Of a stretch of 64,000 nt of DNA, positions 11,801 to 23,536 are shown one piece after another. Location of the stretch: the NCBI RefSeq assembly GCF_000001735.4, contig NC_003076.8:11780001-11844000 (forward strand). The letters are read 5' to 3'. Under the pieces are notes generated by a model, which was not told the DNA's origin, ran no database searches, and worked only from the letters and a program-made list of their open reading frames with translations. The first letter of the stretch is position 1; every line of letters starts with the position of its first letter. This stretch comes from Arabidopsis thaliana. Lineage: Eukaryota; Streptophyta; Magnoliopsida; Brassicales; Brassicaceae. Both the position numbers and the translations under genes were made by a program.

Positions 11801-14800
11801 TAATGTTTTGGAGTCGAAAATAACTTGATCTGATGTGTATGATTAAGTATAAGAACTTAAACCGCAACCGGAGCTTAAAAGCCTAAGTAGTGTTTCCTTG
11901 ATAGAAGATACAAAGGCATAGACTCATACGGAGTTTAGCTACACCATCAAAGCTTTGAGAAGTAAGAAGAAGCTTGGTTACTGTTTATGAGTCAAATATG
12001 ACTAGATGTCATGTGTATGAGTGAATATAACAACTAGAACCGCAATTGGATTTTAAAAGCCTAAGTATTGTATCCTTGTAAGAAGATACAAAGACAAACA
12101 CTCATACGGACTTCAGCTACACCATCAAAGCTTTGAGAAGGAAGACAAGCTTGGTTAGTGTTTTGGAGTCGAATATGACTTGATGCGATGTGTATGATTG
12201 AGTATGAGAACTTAAACCGCAACCGGATCTTAAAAGCCTAAGTAGTGTTTCCATGTTCGAAGATACAAAGCCAAAGCCTCATACGGAATTTAGTTACACC
12301 ATCAAAGCCTTGAGAATCAAGAAGAAGCTTGGTTAGTGTTTTGGAGTCAAATATTATTAGATGTCATGTGTATGAGTGAGTATGATAACTAGAACCATAA
12401 TCGGACCTTAAAATCCTAAGTATTGAATCTTTGTAAGAAGATACAAAGACAAAGACTCATACGGACTTCGACTACACTATCAATGCTTTGAGAAGCAAGA
12501 AGAAGCTTGGTTAATGTTTTGGAGTCGAAAATGACTTGATGTGATGTGTATGATTAAGTATAGAACTTAAACCGCAACCGAAGCTTAAAAGCCTAAGTAG
12601 TGTTTCCTTGATAGAAGATACAAAGGCATAGACTCATACGGAGTTTAGCTACACCATCAAAGCTTTGAGAAGTAAGAAGAAGCTTGGTTACTGTTTATGA
12701 GTCAAATATGACTAGATGTCATGTGTATGAGTGAATATAACAACTAGAACCGCAATTGGATTTTAAGAGCCTAAGTATTGTATCCTTGTAAGAAGATACA
12801 AAGACAAACACTCATACGCACTTCGGCTACACCATCAAAGCTTTGAGAAGGAAGACAAGCTTGGTTAGTGTTTTGGAGTCGAAAATGACTTGATGTGATG
12901 TGTATGATTGAGTATAAGAACTTAAACTGCAACCGGAGCTTAAAAGTCTAAGTAGTGTTTCCTTGATAGAAGATACAAAGGCAAAGACTCATACAGAGTT
13001 TAGCTACACCATCAAAGCGTTGAGAAGTAAGAAGAAGCTTGGTTACTGTTTAGGAGTCAAGTATGACTAGATGTCATGTGTATGAGTGAGTATAACAACT
13101 ATAACCGCAATTGGATTTTAAAAGCCTAAGTATTGTATCCTTGTAAGAAGATACAAAGACAAACACTCATACGTACTTCGGCTACACCATCAAAGCTTTG
13201 AGAAGCAAGAAGAAGCTTGGTTAGTGTTTTGGAGTCGAATATGACTTGATGTGATGTGTATGATTGAGTATAAGAACTTAAACCGCAATCGGATCTTAAA
13301 AGCCTAAGTAGTGTTTCCTTGTTAGAAGATACAAAGCCAAAACCTCATACGGACTTTGGTTACACCATCAATTCCTTGAGAATCAAGAAGAAGCTTGGTT
13401 AGTGTTTTGGAGTCAAATATGATTAGATGTCATGTCTATGAGTGACTATGACAACTAGAACCGTAACCGGACCTTAAAATCCTAAGTATTGAATCTTTGT
13501 AAGAAGATACAAAGACAAAGACTCTTACAGACTTCGGCTACACTATCAATGCTTTGAGAAGAAAGAAGAAGCTTGGTTAGTGTTTTGGATTCAAATATGA
13601 CTTGATGTCATGTGTATGACTGAGTATAAAGACTATAACCGCTACGGATCTTAAAAGCCTAAGTATTGTATCCTTGTTAAAAGATACAAAGACAAATACT
13701 CATATGCACTTCGGCTAAACCATCAAAGCTTTGAAAAGCAAGAAGAAGCTTGGTTAGTGTTTTTGAGTGAAATATGACTAGATGTCATGTGTAACAGTGA
13801 GTATTACAATTAGAACCGCAATTGGATTTTAAAAGCCTAAGTATTGTATCCTTGTTAGAAGATACAAAGACAAACACTCATACCAACTTCGTCAACACCA
13901 TCAAAACTTTGAGAAGAAGAAGCTTGGTTAATGTTTTGGAGTCGAAAATAACTTGATGTGATGTGTATGATTAAGTATAAGAACTTAAACCGCAACCGGA
14001 GCTTAAAAGCCTAAGTAGTGTTTCCTTGATACAAGATACAAAGGCATAGACGCATACGGAGTTTAGCTACACCATCAAAGCTTTGAGAAGTAAGAAGAAG
14101 CTTGGTTACTGTTTATGAGTCAAATATGACTAGATGTCATGTGTATGAGTGAATATAACAACTAGAACCGCAATTGGATTTTAAAAGCCTAAGTATTGTA
14201 TCCTTGTAAGAAGATACAAAGACAAACACTCATACGGACTTCGGCTACACCATTAAAGCTTTGAGAAGGAAGACAAGCTTGGTTAGTGTTTTGGAGTCGA
14301 ATATGACTTGATGCGATGTGTATGATTGAGTATGAGAACTTAAAACGCAACCGGATCTTAAAAGCCTAAGTAGTGTTTCCTTGTTAGAAGACACAAAGCC
14401 AAAGCCTCATACGGAATTTAGTTACACCATCAAAGCCTTGAGAATCAAGAAGAAGCTTGGTTAGTGTTTTGGAGTCAAATATTATTTGATGTCATGTGTA
14501 TGAGTGAGTATGACAACTAGAACCATAATCGGACCTTAAAATCCTAAGTATTGAATCTTTGTAAGAAGATACAAAGACAAAGACTCATACGGACTTCGAC
14601 TACACTATCAATGCTTTGAGAAGCAAGAAGAAGCTTGGTTAATGTTTTGGAGTCGAAAATAACTTGATGTGATGTGTATGATTAAGTATAAGAACTTAAA
14701 CCTTAAAAGCTTAAGTAGTGTTTCCTTGATAGAAGATACAAAGGCATAGACTCATACGGAGTTTAGCTACACCATCAAAGCTTTGAGAAGTAAGAAGAAG

Positions 14801-15560
14801 CTTGGTTACTGTTTATGAGTCAAATATGACTAGATGTCATGTGTATGAGTGAATATAACAACTAGAACCGCAATTGGATTTTAAGAGCCTAAGTATTGTA
14901 TCCTTGTAAGAAGATACAAAGACAAACACTCATACGGACTTTGGCTACACCATCAAAGCTTTGAGAAGGAAGACAAGCTTGGTTAGTGTGTTGGAGTTGA
15001 AAATGACTTGATGTGATGTGTATGATTGAGTATAAGAACTTAAACTGCAACCGGAGCTTAAAAGTCTAAGTAGTGTTTCCTTGATATAAGATACAAAGGC
15101 AAAGACTCATACAGAGTTTAGCTACACCATCAAAGGTTTGAGAAGTAAGAAGAAGCTTGGTTACTGTTTAGGAGTCAAGTATGACTAGATGTCATGTGTA
15201 TGAGTGAGTATAACAACTATAACCGCAATTGGATTTTAAAAGCCTAAGTATTGTATCCTTGTAAGAAGATACAAAGACAAACACTCATACGGACTTCGGC
15301 TACACCATCAAAGCTTTGAGAAGGAAAAAGAAGCTTGGTTAGTGTTTTGGAGTCGAATATGACTTGATGTGATGTGTATGATTGAGTATAAGAACTTAAA
15401 CCGCAAACAGATCTTAAAAGCCTAAGTAGTGTTTCCTTGTTAGAAGTTACAAAGCCAAAGACTCATACGGAATTTAGTTACACCATCAAAGCCTTGAGAA
15501 TCAAGAAGAAGCTTGGTTAGTGTTTTGGAGTCAAATATTATTAGATGTCATGTGTATGAG
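8880..15560 (+). repeat. Higher-order repeat of ~2,128 bp (12 monomers), about three tandem copies
   Basis: The unusual 6-bp-shortened monomer junction followed by GAAGCTTGGTTAATG occurs at 9661, 11791 and 13919 (spacings 2130 and 2128). The same GGTTAATG variant in a normal-length context occurs at 10373, 12502 and 14630 (spacings 2129 and 2128). The order of monomer types between these markers is the same each time. A shorter six-monomer echo of part of the unit precedes it (about 8.1-9.1 kb). The edges are approximate because similarity fades. Confidence 0.85.
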
Positions 15561-16900
15561 TGAGTATGACAACTAGAACCATAACTTGACCTTAAAAACC
15601 TAAGTATTGAATCTTTGTAAGAAGAGACAAAGAGAAAGACTCATACGGACTTCGGCTACACTATCAATGCTTTGAGAAGCAAGAAGAAGCTTGGTTAGTG
15701 TTTTGGATTCGAATATGACTTGATGTCATGTGTATGATTGAGTATAAAAACTGAAACCGCAATCGGATTTTAAAACCCTAAGAAGTGTTTTGTTATAAAA
15801 AGATAGAAAGCCAAAGACTCATACGGACTTCATCTACACCATCAAAGCTTTGAGAAGCAAGAAGAGTCTTCGTTAATGTTGTGGAATAAAATATAACTAG
15901 ATGTCATGTGTATGAGTGAGTATAACAACTAGAACCGCAACCGGATTTTAAAAGCATAAGTATTGTATCCTTGTTAGAAGTTACAAAGACAAATACTCAT
16001 ATGTACTTCGGCTAAACCAAAAAAGCTTTGAGAAGCAAGAAGAAGCACGGTTAGTGTTTTGGAGTCGAATATGACTTGATGTGATGTGTATGATTGAGTA
16101 TAAGAACTTAAACTGCAACAGGAGCTTAAAAGCCTAAGTAATGTTTCCTTGTTAGAAGATACAAAGCCAAAGACTCATACGGATTTTAGCTACACCATCA
16201 AAGCTTTGAGAAGCAAGAACAAACTTGGTTAGTGTTTTGGAGTCAAATATGACTAGATGTCATGTGTATGAGTGAGTATAACAACTAGAATCAGAAAAAG
16301 ATCTCAAAAGCCTAAGTATTGTATCCTTGTTAAAACATACAAAGACAAAGACTCATATGGACTTTGGCTAAACCATCAAAGCTTTGAGAAGCAAAAAGAA
16401 GTTAGATTAGAGTTTTGGAGTGAAATATGCGTAGACGTCATGTGTATAAGTGAGAATAACAACTAGAACCGCAATTGGATTTTAACAGACTAAGTATAGT
16501 ATCCTTGTTTGAAGATACAAAGACAAACACTCATACGGACTTCGGCTACACCATCAAAGCTTTGAGAAGCAAGAAGAAGCTTGGTTAGTGTTTTGGAGTC
16601 GAATATGACTTGATGTGATGTGTATGATTGAGTATAAGAACTTAAACCGCAACTGGATCTTAAAAGCCTAAGTAGTGTTTCCTTGTTAGAAGATACAAAG
16701 CCAAAGACTCATACGGGGTTTAGCTACACCATCAAAGCTTTGAGAAGCAAGAAGAAGCTTGGTTAGTGTTTTGGAGTCAAATATTACTAGATGCCATGTG
16801 TATGAGTGAGTATGACAACTAGAACCATAACCAGATCTTAAAAACCTAAGTTTTGAATCTTTGTTAGAAGATAGAAAGACTAAGACTCATACGGACTTCG

Positions 16901-16905
16901 GCTAC
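16901..16905. repeat. Target site duplication (left) of element D
   Basis: GCTAC within the satellite monomer, identical to 28294-28298. Confidence 0.92.
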
Positions 16906-18618
16906 TGATAATAGGTTTTTAAGATCAATTAATCCTAAAGCACTATCATGTCGTTGTAGTACTGAAGGTTGTCAATCCAAATGGGTGTGATGCTAACTAT
17001 CAAGATGTGATCAGAAGTCACTAAGTCAAGCCAAGCAATAACAGGTTGTGGTGTGTTCTAGCAGTCCTAAGTAAACATGTGGAAAACAGAAAACAGCTCT
17101 TTGAAGAGCATTGGGTGAGGTTGAGTGACAGGTCGAGTAGCAGACAAAAAATAAAACATAGATACTCGACTGCACAGTCTGTTGCTAGACAACTGGGTGG
17201 TCGAGTATGAGGTCGAGTAACAAGAAAGAATTGCAGAAATTAAGCAACAGATGACCAGATGTAGTAAACAACAGTAGAGTAAATAAAGAATTCAATCAGA
17301 TAAAGAATTCCCGAGGATGGGGTAATTGAGTAGTTTCGTTTCCTCAATTTACAGGTGATTGACATGCTCAATAAATTATCCCTAGACAACGAGTTCATTA
17401 ACCAAATTTAAGTGCCACCGCAACAGAGACCCTCAAGTTAACCTAGTCCCAGACTCAATCACCATTGACGAGAGCTAACCTAACAGGCATTACGAATCAA
17501 CAAGTTAAAACCAAAACGCTCCCTGCAACAAATAACTTGGTACAGGGCCACGAATCTCTAGAATTAGTGGTTCAGACATTTCATCGAACAGCTTTTGGGC
17601 GCAGAAATATCTGGGCTCAAATTCCAGTTGATAAGAAAGCAATAGGCATTACGAACAACTAATCCAGAAGGGATCTATCAATCAATACTCAATCACCTAG
17701 CATACTGAGAATTCTACACTACTCTAACCCATCCTCAGAAACCTATTCACTACTCAAACATCATAGTAGAAAGCATAAACGTTGAACAGGTTAAGAACAT
17801 GATAACAGCAGGGTGATAACAGAATGAAGAACAGTAAAAGAAATCAAGAACGAATGTTGGATACTGAATAGACAAAGAGAAATCCGGATTACAAAGGTCT
17901 AGAACACAGTGTTTGCGGAATAAAACTAGAAAAAAACTTGTTTTCGAAAATGTGAAGTACATGCTACTTATAGCCAAATATTCCAAAATCCTAATACTTA
18001 AAACGACACAGTATTGGGACGGATTAAAAACTGTACTGGACCCATGCGGTCGAGTGGGAGGTCGAGTGAATAGCTGGAGTCTTCTTTTCTTCCTTGTGCT
18101 TGAGTGTCTGGTTGAGTGCAGAATGAAGAAGACTCTGAAGCTTGCCATCGAGTATGTAGTCGAGTGGTGGTGATGGTGATACTCGACTTCCTGGTAGAGT
18201 GATGTGGTCGAGTGATGATCAGGTAATGGAGGTAAAGACACTCGACCACGGGGTCGAGTGATGTGATCGAGTGATGGTCAAGTGATGGGGATGAAGACAC
18301 TCGACCTAGGGGTCGAGTGATGTGATGAAATCGAGAAGTCCTCTACTCGACCAGGTGGTCGAGTGGTCTCTTGAGATCTTGAAGCTCCTACTCAACCACG
18401 GGGTCGAGTGGTTTGACATGATCAGGTCCCCTTCTTCCAGTTAGCTCGTCAACAGCTCCAAGTCACCTGAAATAAACACAAATATGCAACATGCATGCAA
18501 ACCTATCCTAAATATGTAAAGTGATGACAAATGATGAGAAATGGTATAAAACAGTGATGATATGATGCTAAAGTGTTAACAAATAGATGATCAAAACATG
18601 CAAAATACACACTTATCA
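16906..18618 (-). repeat. 3' LTR of element D
   Basis: 1,713 bp, from TGATAATAGG to ACTTATCA on the + strand. Its first ~65 bp (AAGATCAATTAATCCTAAAG..., GTAGTACTGAAGG) resemble solo LTR E more than D's own 5' LTR. Beyond that it follows D's 5' LTR (for example 'gatgctaac'), so it is mosaic. Confidence 0.9.
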
Positions 18619-18632
18619 ACTCCCCCAAATTT
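18619..18632 (-). other. Polypurine tract of element D
   Basis: The minus strand reads AAATTTGGGGGAGT, ending directly at the 3' LTR (TGATAAGTG). Confidence 0.88.
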
Positions 18633-20302
18633 AGTCTTTGCTTGCCCTCAAGCAAACAATTAAGAACAAGCTGGAGGTGAGGTTTGAAAGCGGGGACTCA
18701 GAGCCAAAGCACCAGATAAACCAGATGAAATCAATTTCCAAGTTGAAAGTTCGAAGCCGCAAGATGATCGAATTCTACTTAAAAACGTTAACCATGCCTC
18801 ATTATCAATCAATCCGACTCATATGCTCGACCTACACATGTTTTCAAATCTACCAATCCCTTTAACATTCATTAGTTCTGGAACGTGAATCAAGCAATGC
18901 ATCATCAATGAACTCATTTGGCTAAGGTAAAAGGTCAAGAGACAAAGATGGTCCCTTACAGAATAGGTTTCCGTAACAAGGGATCTCTCAAAAAATGATT
19001 ACACTTTAGTAGAATGCTAAACGTAAGTTCCAAGCTATGCATATAGAGATAAGATCCCATCTACCCAGAGTATGTCAAATGAAGCTCTAATGGTAATCCC
19101 ATCTCTAATCCCAATATAAGAACTTAACTCTACCCTTTGCATTCATGAATCTTTTAAGCCCTTTTTCTAATCATTCTTTTCTTTTCTCTTAACTTTAGGA
19201 GAAGCTTTCTCAACACTTTGATACATGTAGCGGATTTGGATTTCTTTAACAACTAATGTTCCTGTTTTTAACATTTTAAAACCAAGGGATTTTGCCCATC
19301 TTCAATAGCTAACAAGAACTCTTTCTTTTCTTTACAAATCCCAAAACCTTTACTAGACTTTTTCTGCTTCTTTAGCTTACTTCACCTAGAGTCTTTTACC
19401 TTTTCTTATCAATGAATCAACCCTTTTTTTTTTTTTTTCCTTTAAACACATCCCAACCCAAAGTATAAGCGCCCACCTAGTCCTATCTAGTCCGAAAAAT
19501 GCGAACTAGAACTACATGACACACTATCTCTGTCGTTACGAACCTAACACTTTCTACCAAGCTTAATCGGAATAAGACCTCACAAACACTCACAAGTGAT
19601 ATAGGGCTTGAAAGAAAGTCTAGGTTTGGGTTTTGGTTAACTGCTCTAATAAGGAGAGTCAGCTACTTGGATTAACAAGAGTGATGAAAATGAATAAGAA
19701 AATCCAAGTATTTTAGGGTATCCATGAGTTCAAATTTGATGCAGACATGATAATTAAAGATCAGATTCAGGTTCAAATTGATAGAGAATGGTATCAGATC
19801 ATGACAGTGTGGTCGAGTAGGGCAATCTAGGCATGGTTCAGTTTTATTTCAAATTCATTGACTATGCAACAGACAACTAGCAACGAGGGAACTGAATTTA
19901 TCCGGTGAATCAAAATGCTTACAAGGCTATCTCATCATCATCCCCTATGCATATGCAACAATCCTAAATGAAACACTCTAGACTCGATCCTAAATGTGAT
20001 GCAACTACATGAACACTCTTTTTTTGTAAAATCATTTTCTGAAATTTTTCAAATTTTTTTGGTTTTTCTATGCCTTAGATGAATGCAGACTGAAAAATAT
20101 ACACAATGCAACACACACTTCCTGAGCCCTCCCCCAAACTTAAATCACACAGTCCACTGTGCGAATAAACTTCAGTTGAAGAATGAACGTAGTCGATCTA
20201 GCAGTAGGAGTACTCAGGACAAATCTAATCACAGAAACAAAAAAAATGAAGAAACAAATCACAACAGATGGTATAATACAATGGTGAAGTGAGGCGCTTA
20301 CC
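18633..20302 (-). other. Non-coding 3' internal region of element D
   Basis: About 1.67 kb between ORF2 and the PPT, alignable with the same region of B, F and G. No supported ORF. It contains a T-rich tract near 19424-19440 and, at its ORF2-proximal end, the second PPT-like motif at 20127-20141. Confidence 0.8.
20127..20141 (-). other. Second PPT-like motif in element D
   Basis: The minus strand reads AAGTTTGGGGGAGGG, nearly the same as the true PPT but ~1.5 kb upstream of it. It is conserved at the same place in F and G. Confidence 0.6.
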
Positions 20303-22224
20303 TCAGTCGAAGAATGAACGTAGTTGCTCGTCAATGGCTGCCTGCGATTGCTCCCAGGCCATAGACGAACCACCTTGTTCTGTATCAGTTCCAGCAGGTG
20401 GTACTCAACCTCATCAGCTTTGTGGCGGCCAGCACCGCTCTGAGGAAACTCGACCTCTCTCCTTCTGCTACGGCCAGCACCGCGGTTGCATAAACTACGA
20501 GACTGCAGAAGTCGTCCGCTCCTACTGCTAGATCGAGTGAGTGTGGTCCTCCTCTTCCTCCCAGATTCACGAGGCTCGAATGATGAATGCCTCGCAGGGA
20601 CATGCGGAATCTCCTGCTCTCTAGGCTCAGGCCTGCGCCGACTTGGCTCGGGCGCGTCATATCTCCTCAAAGGCATGTCCTGAGGGAGATGTCCCTGCGG
20701 AATAGCTGTAGTGGAAGAGGAGCAGCTGAGCTTGTTTTTCATAAACTTGATAGCCCTGAGGCACTTGGCGAGCAACTTGTCCTATTTCATGCACCACTTC
20801 TGCAGCTTGCTGTTGTTCCTGTGAGCTTCGCTTAAACTCCTGCTTTCCCTCGCAGCAGGTATATGCTCACTGAAATGATACATGCTCGTGTCAAACTCCG
20901 CCTCATGTATATCATCCGTCTCATGAATATCTTCTGTTGTAGCTCCTTCGGTATGACTGATCTCCTCAGTTGGCGGACTACCCTCGAAATAAAGTTCTTC
21001 AAGCGCAGGCTTGAAGTCAATGTTCCTGCCCTCGAGAATCCTAGTAGCGTCAATGCAGGTGAGAAGAATGTTGGCGATTTTAATCGATGAATGCTCGAAC
21101 CTGTAGCGGTGAAAGTCGCCAGCCATGTCAAACTCCAAGAACTCACATCTGCGCAAATGATCCAAGTCCATCATCCTCGGTGCTAACCCTGGTTCCTTGA
21201 GCGGTACTCCACAAGCTTCCAGAATTGGCGTCACAACGCCACCCACGCATAGTGCTCCTCTCACCTTCTTCTTCCTGTTCGTCAACGCCCACTTTCTGTC
21301 TCCACACAGATAGATCAACAGAGGCATTACTGGTGGTGCGTTGTTGAGATCGCCTCTCAAGACATTCTTCCCCTTCGTCCGACGCAGAATCCCTGTAAAC
21401 GCATAATCTATCATCTCCATGTCCGTGTTAGACACGGTGCCTGTAGACTCCCTGGAGTAAAAGACGTTGGCGACCGATCTCTGAAAGTAGCGGATCACAG
21501 GACTCCAGATTTGGTTGCTCTTGGACCGCGCCAAGTTTAGCTGTAGATTGTTCCTTATAGTGGCCCACAAATCCTTAAGCTCCTCTCTGTCAAATCTGGG
21601 TTTGGTTCCCTTTCCACAAGGGAAACCAAACAGTTCTTCTAACTTCTTGATCGAAAGCTGATACCGTTGTTCATTCACTGAGAACGTCAAGAAGCCTAAC
21701 CCCATGGTATCCAGCTCAAAGTCTGTGAGTGTCTCATACATCTCCACTTGCAGCGTGGAAAGAAACTCGATTGTCTCCTCCTTAAAGGCAGGGTAAGGGT
21801 AAGACATGAGTGTCTCCAGATGACACTTCTCGAACAGATGCTGCACGTCCTCCAGTAACTCCAATTGGGCTAAAGTCTCATAACACGGATACCTCGTTCC
21901 CCAGAATTCATTCATCTCGAAGAATTTGATATACTCCTCCACTGTAACCTCGTCGGGTTTGTTCAGCAGCTTCGTCTCCCTGCGCCATGACTCTGGCTCA
22001 TACTCGGTCTCGATATCCTCATCAATCAGCTCATATCTACTTGACATCGCCCTCTTTCCTCTGGCGATTTCAGCCCTTCTCTGATTACGTCAGGCTGTAG
22101 AGCGTTCAAATTCATCCCTGAAGCTCTGGTAAACATGTTTCTCTCTCAGTCTAGCGGACCAGGACTCAGCTTCATCCACATTGTAGTCAGGGTCCATAGA
22201 GGATTCTCCACTGTAGTTACTCAT
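20303..22224 (-). pseudogene. ATHILA ORF2 (ORF1-family protein) pseudogene in D
   Basis: The minus-strand frame starts at 22224 ([11 protein letters not shown]...). It is the counterpart of the intact ORF2 in G and shows the family block [23 protein letters not shown]...[18 protein letters not shown]. It is broken by a TGA at 22090-22092 (CGA in G), a TAG at 20782-20784 (a Gln codon in F and G) and a frameshift near 20400; the original stop would be 20303-20305. The 21-nt siR854-like segment seen in F and G is diverged here. Function unknown; I recall this family as Pfam ATHILA ORF-1. Confidence 0.85.
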
Positions 22225-23536
22225 TACGAAACCTGAAAACAAATTTAACTCAAAAATAAACGTTAATACGTTAGTTCCAACAAAACCAGGAACACAAACC
22301 ACAAACCAAAAACAGGTTGAGTAAACTGGTCGAGTAACCCGGTTTTGAAATTTTTCTTTTTTCGTTTTGTAGGTAATTGGTCGAGTGGTTAAGGAGGACC
22401 GAGTGAAGTGATGGAGATAGAGTTGTGAAAACGACAAGGTTATGCAGGAGCTGCGGTCGAGTGAGTCGGACGGCAAGGTCGAGTAGTGAATGATGAGAGT
22501 AGAGTCGTGGATTGGTGATGAGATGATGTTAGAAGAAGTCGAGTGACTGTGAGCGAGAAGTGTTGTTAGAGGAGCGGTGATTCGAGTGATTGAATCGGAG
22601 GGGGAGAAGCGGAGGTGCTGGTCGCGTGAAGAGTGGAGTTTGATTGAGTGGATTCGGTGAAGTCTAGTGGAGTTGTGAGGAAGGGAAGGTTGTGTAGTGG
22701 TCGAGTAAATGAAGAACAAAAGCTGACTGGAGAGATGAGAGAAGCGGCGGTCGAGTGTTTTCCTTGGAGAGGAGAAACGGCTGCTTGGTCAATTGGTGAA
22801 GAGGTCGAGTGGCAGCGTGAGACGGTGGTGAAGAGGCGAGAGAGAAGCAGTCGAGTGGTGCTTTGGACGGAAGATGATGGCGCTAAAGTCGAGTGATTGA
22901 GGGGAAGTCGAGTGGAGACGGAGTGTGAGCGAGTTCGTGTTTGGTCGAGTGTTTGAGAGATGGTGGAGTGTTTGAGGAAGAGAAGTGGCGAGGTCGAGTA
23001 TTTGTGGAGAGAGGGGCGATGGGATCGAGTGAAGTGATAAGGTGAGGTCGAGTGGTGTGGATAAGGAGCGTTGAGGTCGAGTGGTGAAGAGAAGAAGAGG
23101 ATAGATTCTTGTCTTCTGGTCAGTTGCATGGAGGACATGGGCGTCAGCGGCGGGTCCCACAATGTCTTCTTGTCTCTTCTCTGTATTCTTTGTTCACTAG
23201 GAAAGCTCCAGGAAATCCCGCAATCTTCTATAAACTTGATGAACTCTCTGTAAGACTCTGTAGCTCCTGTTGGTCGAGTAAAATGATGATTTAAAATTTT
23301 TTTAGGTTTTTAAACATCACTCATACTCGACCACTATACTCGATCTCTAGGCCATCACTAGAGTAAAAGTTTTGAATTTTTACTCTACCTTCATGTTACT
23401 CCTTTCTTCCTGAGAACCACAAACACAACCAAAACAAATCAAAAATAACAAGAAAGTAAAAATTATTTACAAGGATAGTCATGGGACTTCCTCCCAAGTG
23501 AGCTTGTTTTAAGTCTCTAGCTTGACTCCTCACACT
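22225..23536 (-). other. Spacer between gag-protease and ORF2 in D
   Basis: About 1.3 kb where pol would be expected. It holds many TCGAGT/ACTCGA motifs and Ser/Thr/His-rich spurious frames but nothing like reverse transcriptase or integrase. Close to ORF2 the minus strand has a pyrimidine run ending TTTTCAG just before the start codon, like a splice acceptor. Confidence 0.75.

Larger units (their letters stand above)
6872..16905 (+). repeat. Centromeric 178-bp satellite array 1 (CEN180-like)
   Basis: About 10.03 kb, close to 56 head-to-tail monomers, all in one orientation, for example AAGCTT sites at 11085 and 11263 (178 bp apart). Several monomer types alternate, told apart by the segment after 'gagtat' (aacttaaaccgcaacc, aactagaaccgcaatt, aactagaaccataacc, gactataaccgctacg). 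Some monomers carry small deletions, such as 'gagaagaagaag' for 'gagaagcaagaagaag'. The array is bounded by the LTRs of A and D, and D's TSD lies within it. The short reading frame at 16272-16466 is satellite, not a gene. In Arabidopsis this satellite is the DNA that CENH3 nucleosomes occupy. Confidence 0.95.

Noticed and set aside
16272..16466. A 64-aa frame in satellite array 1
   Set aside because: It is a chance opening across satellite monomers, where neighbouring monomers have stops in the same frame.
20289..20835. Plus-strand frames opposite ORF2 of D (and the equivalents opposite F and G)
   Set aside because: These are antisense shadows of the ORF2 coding sequence and make no recognisable product.
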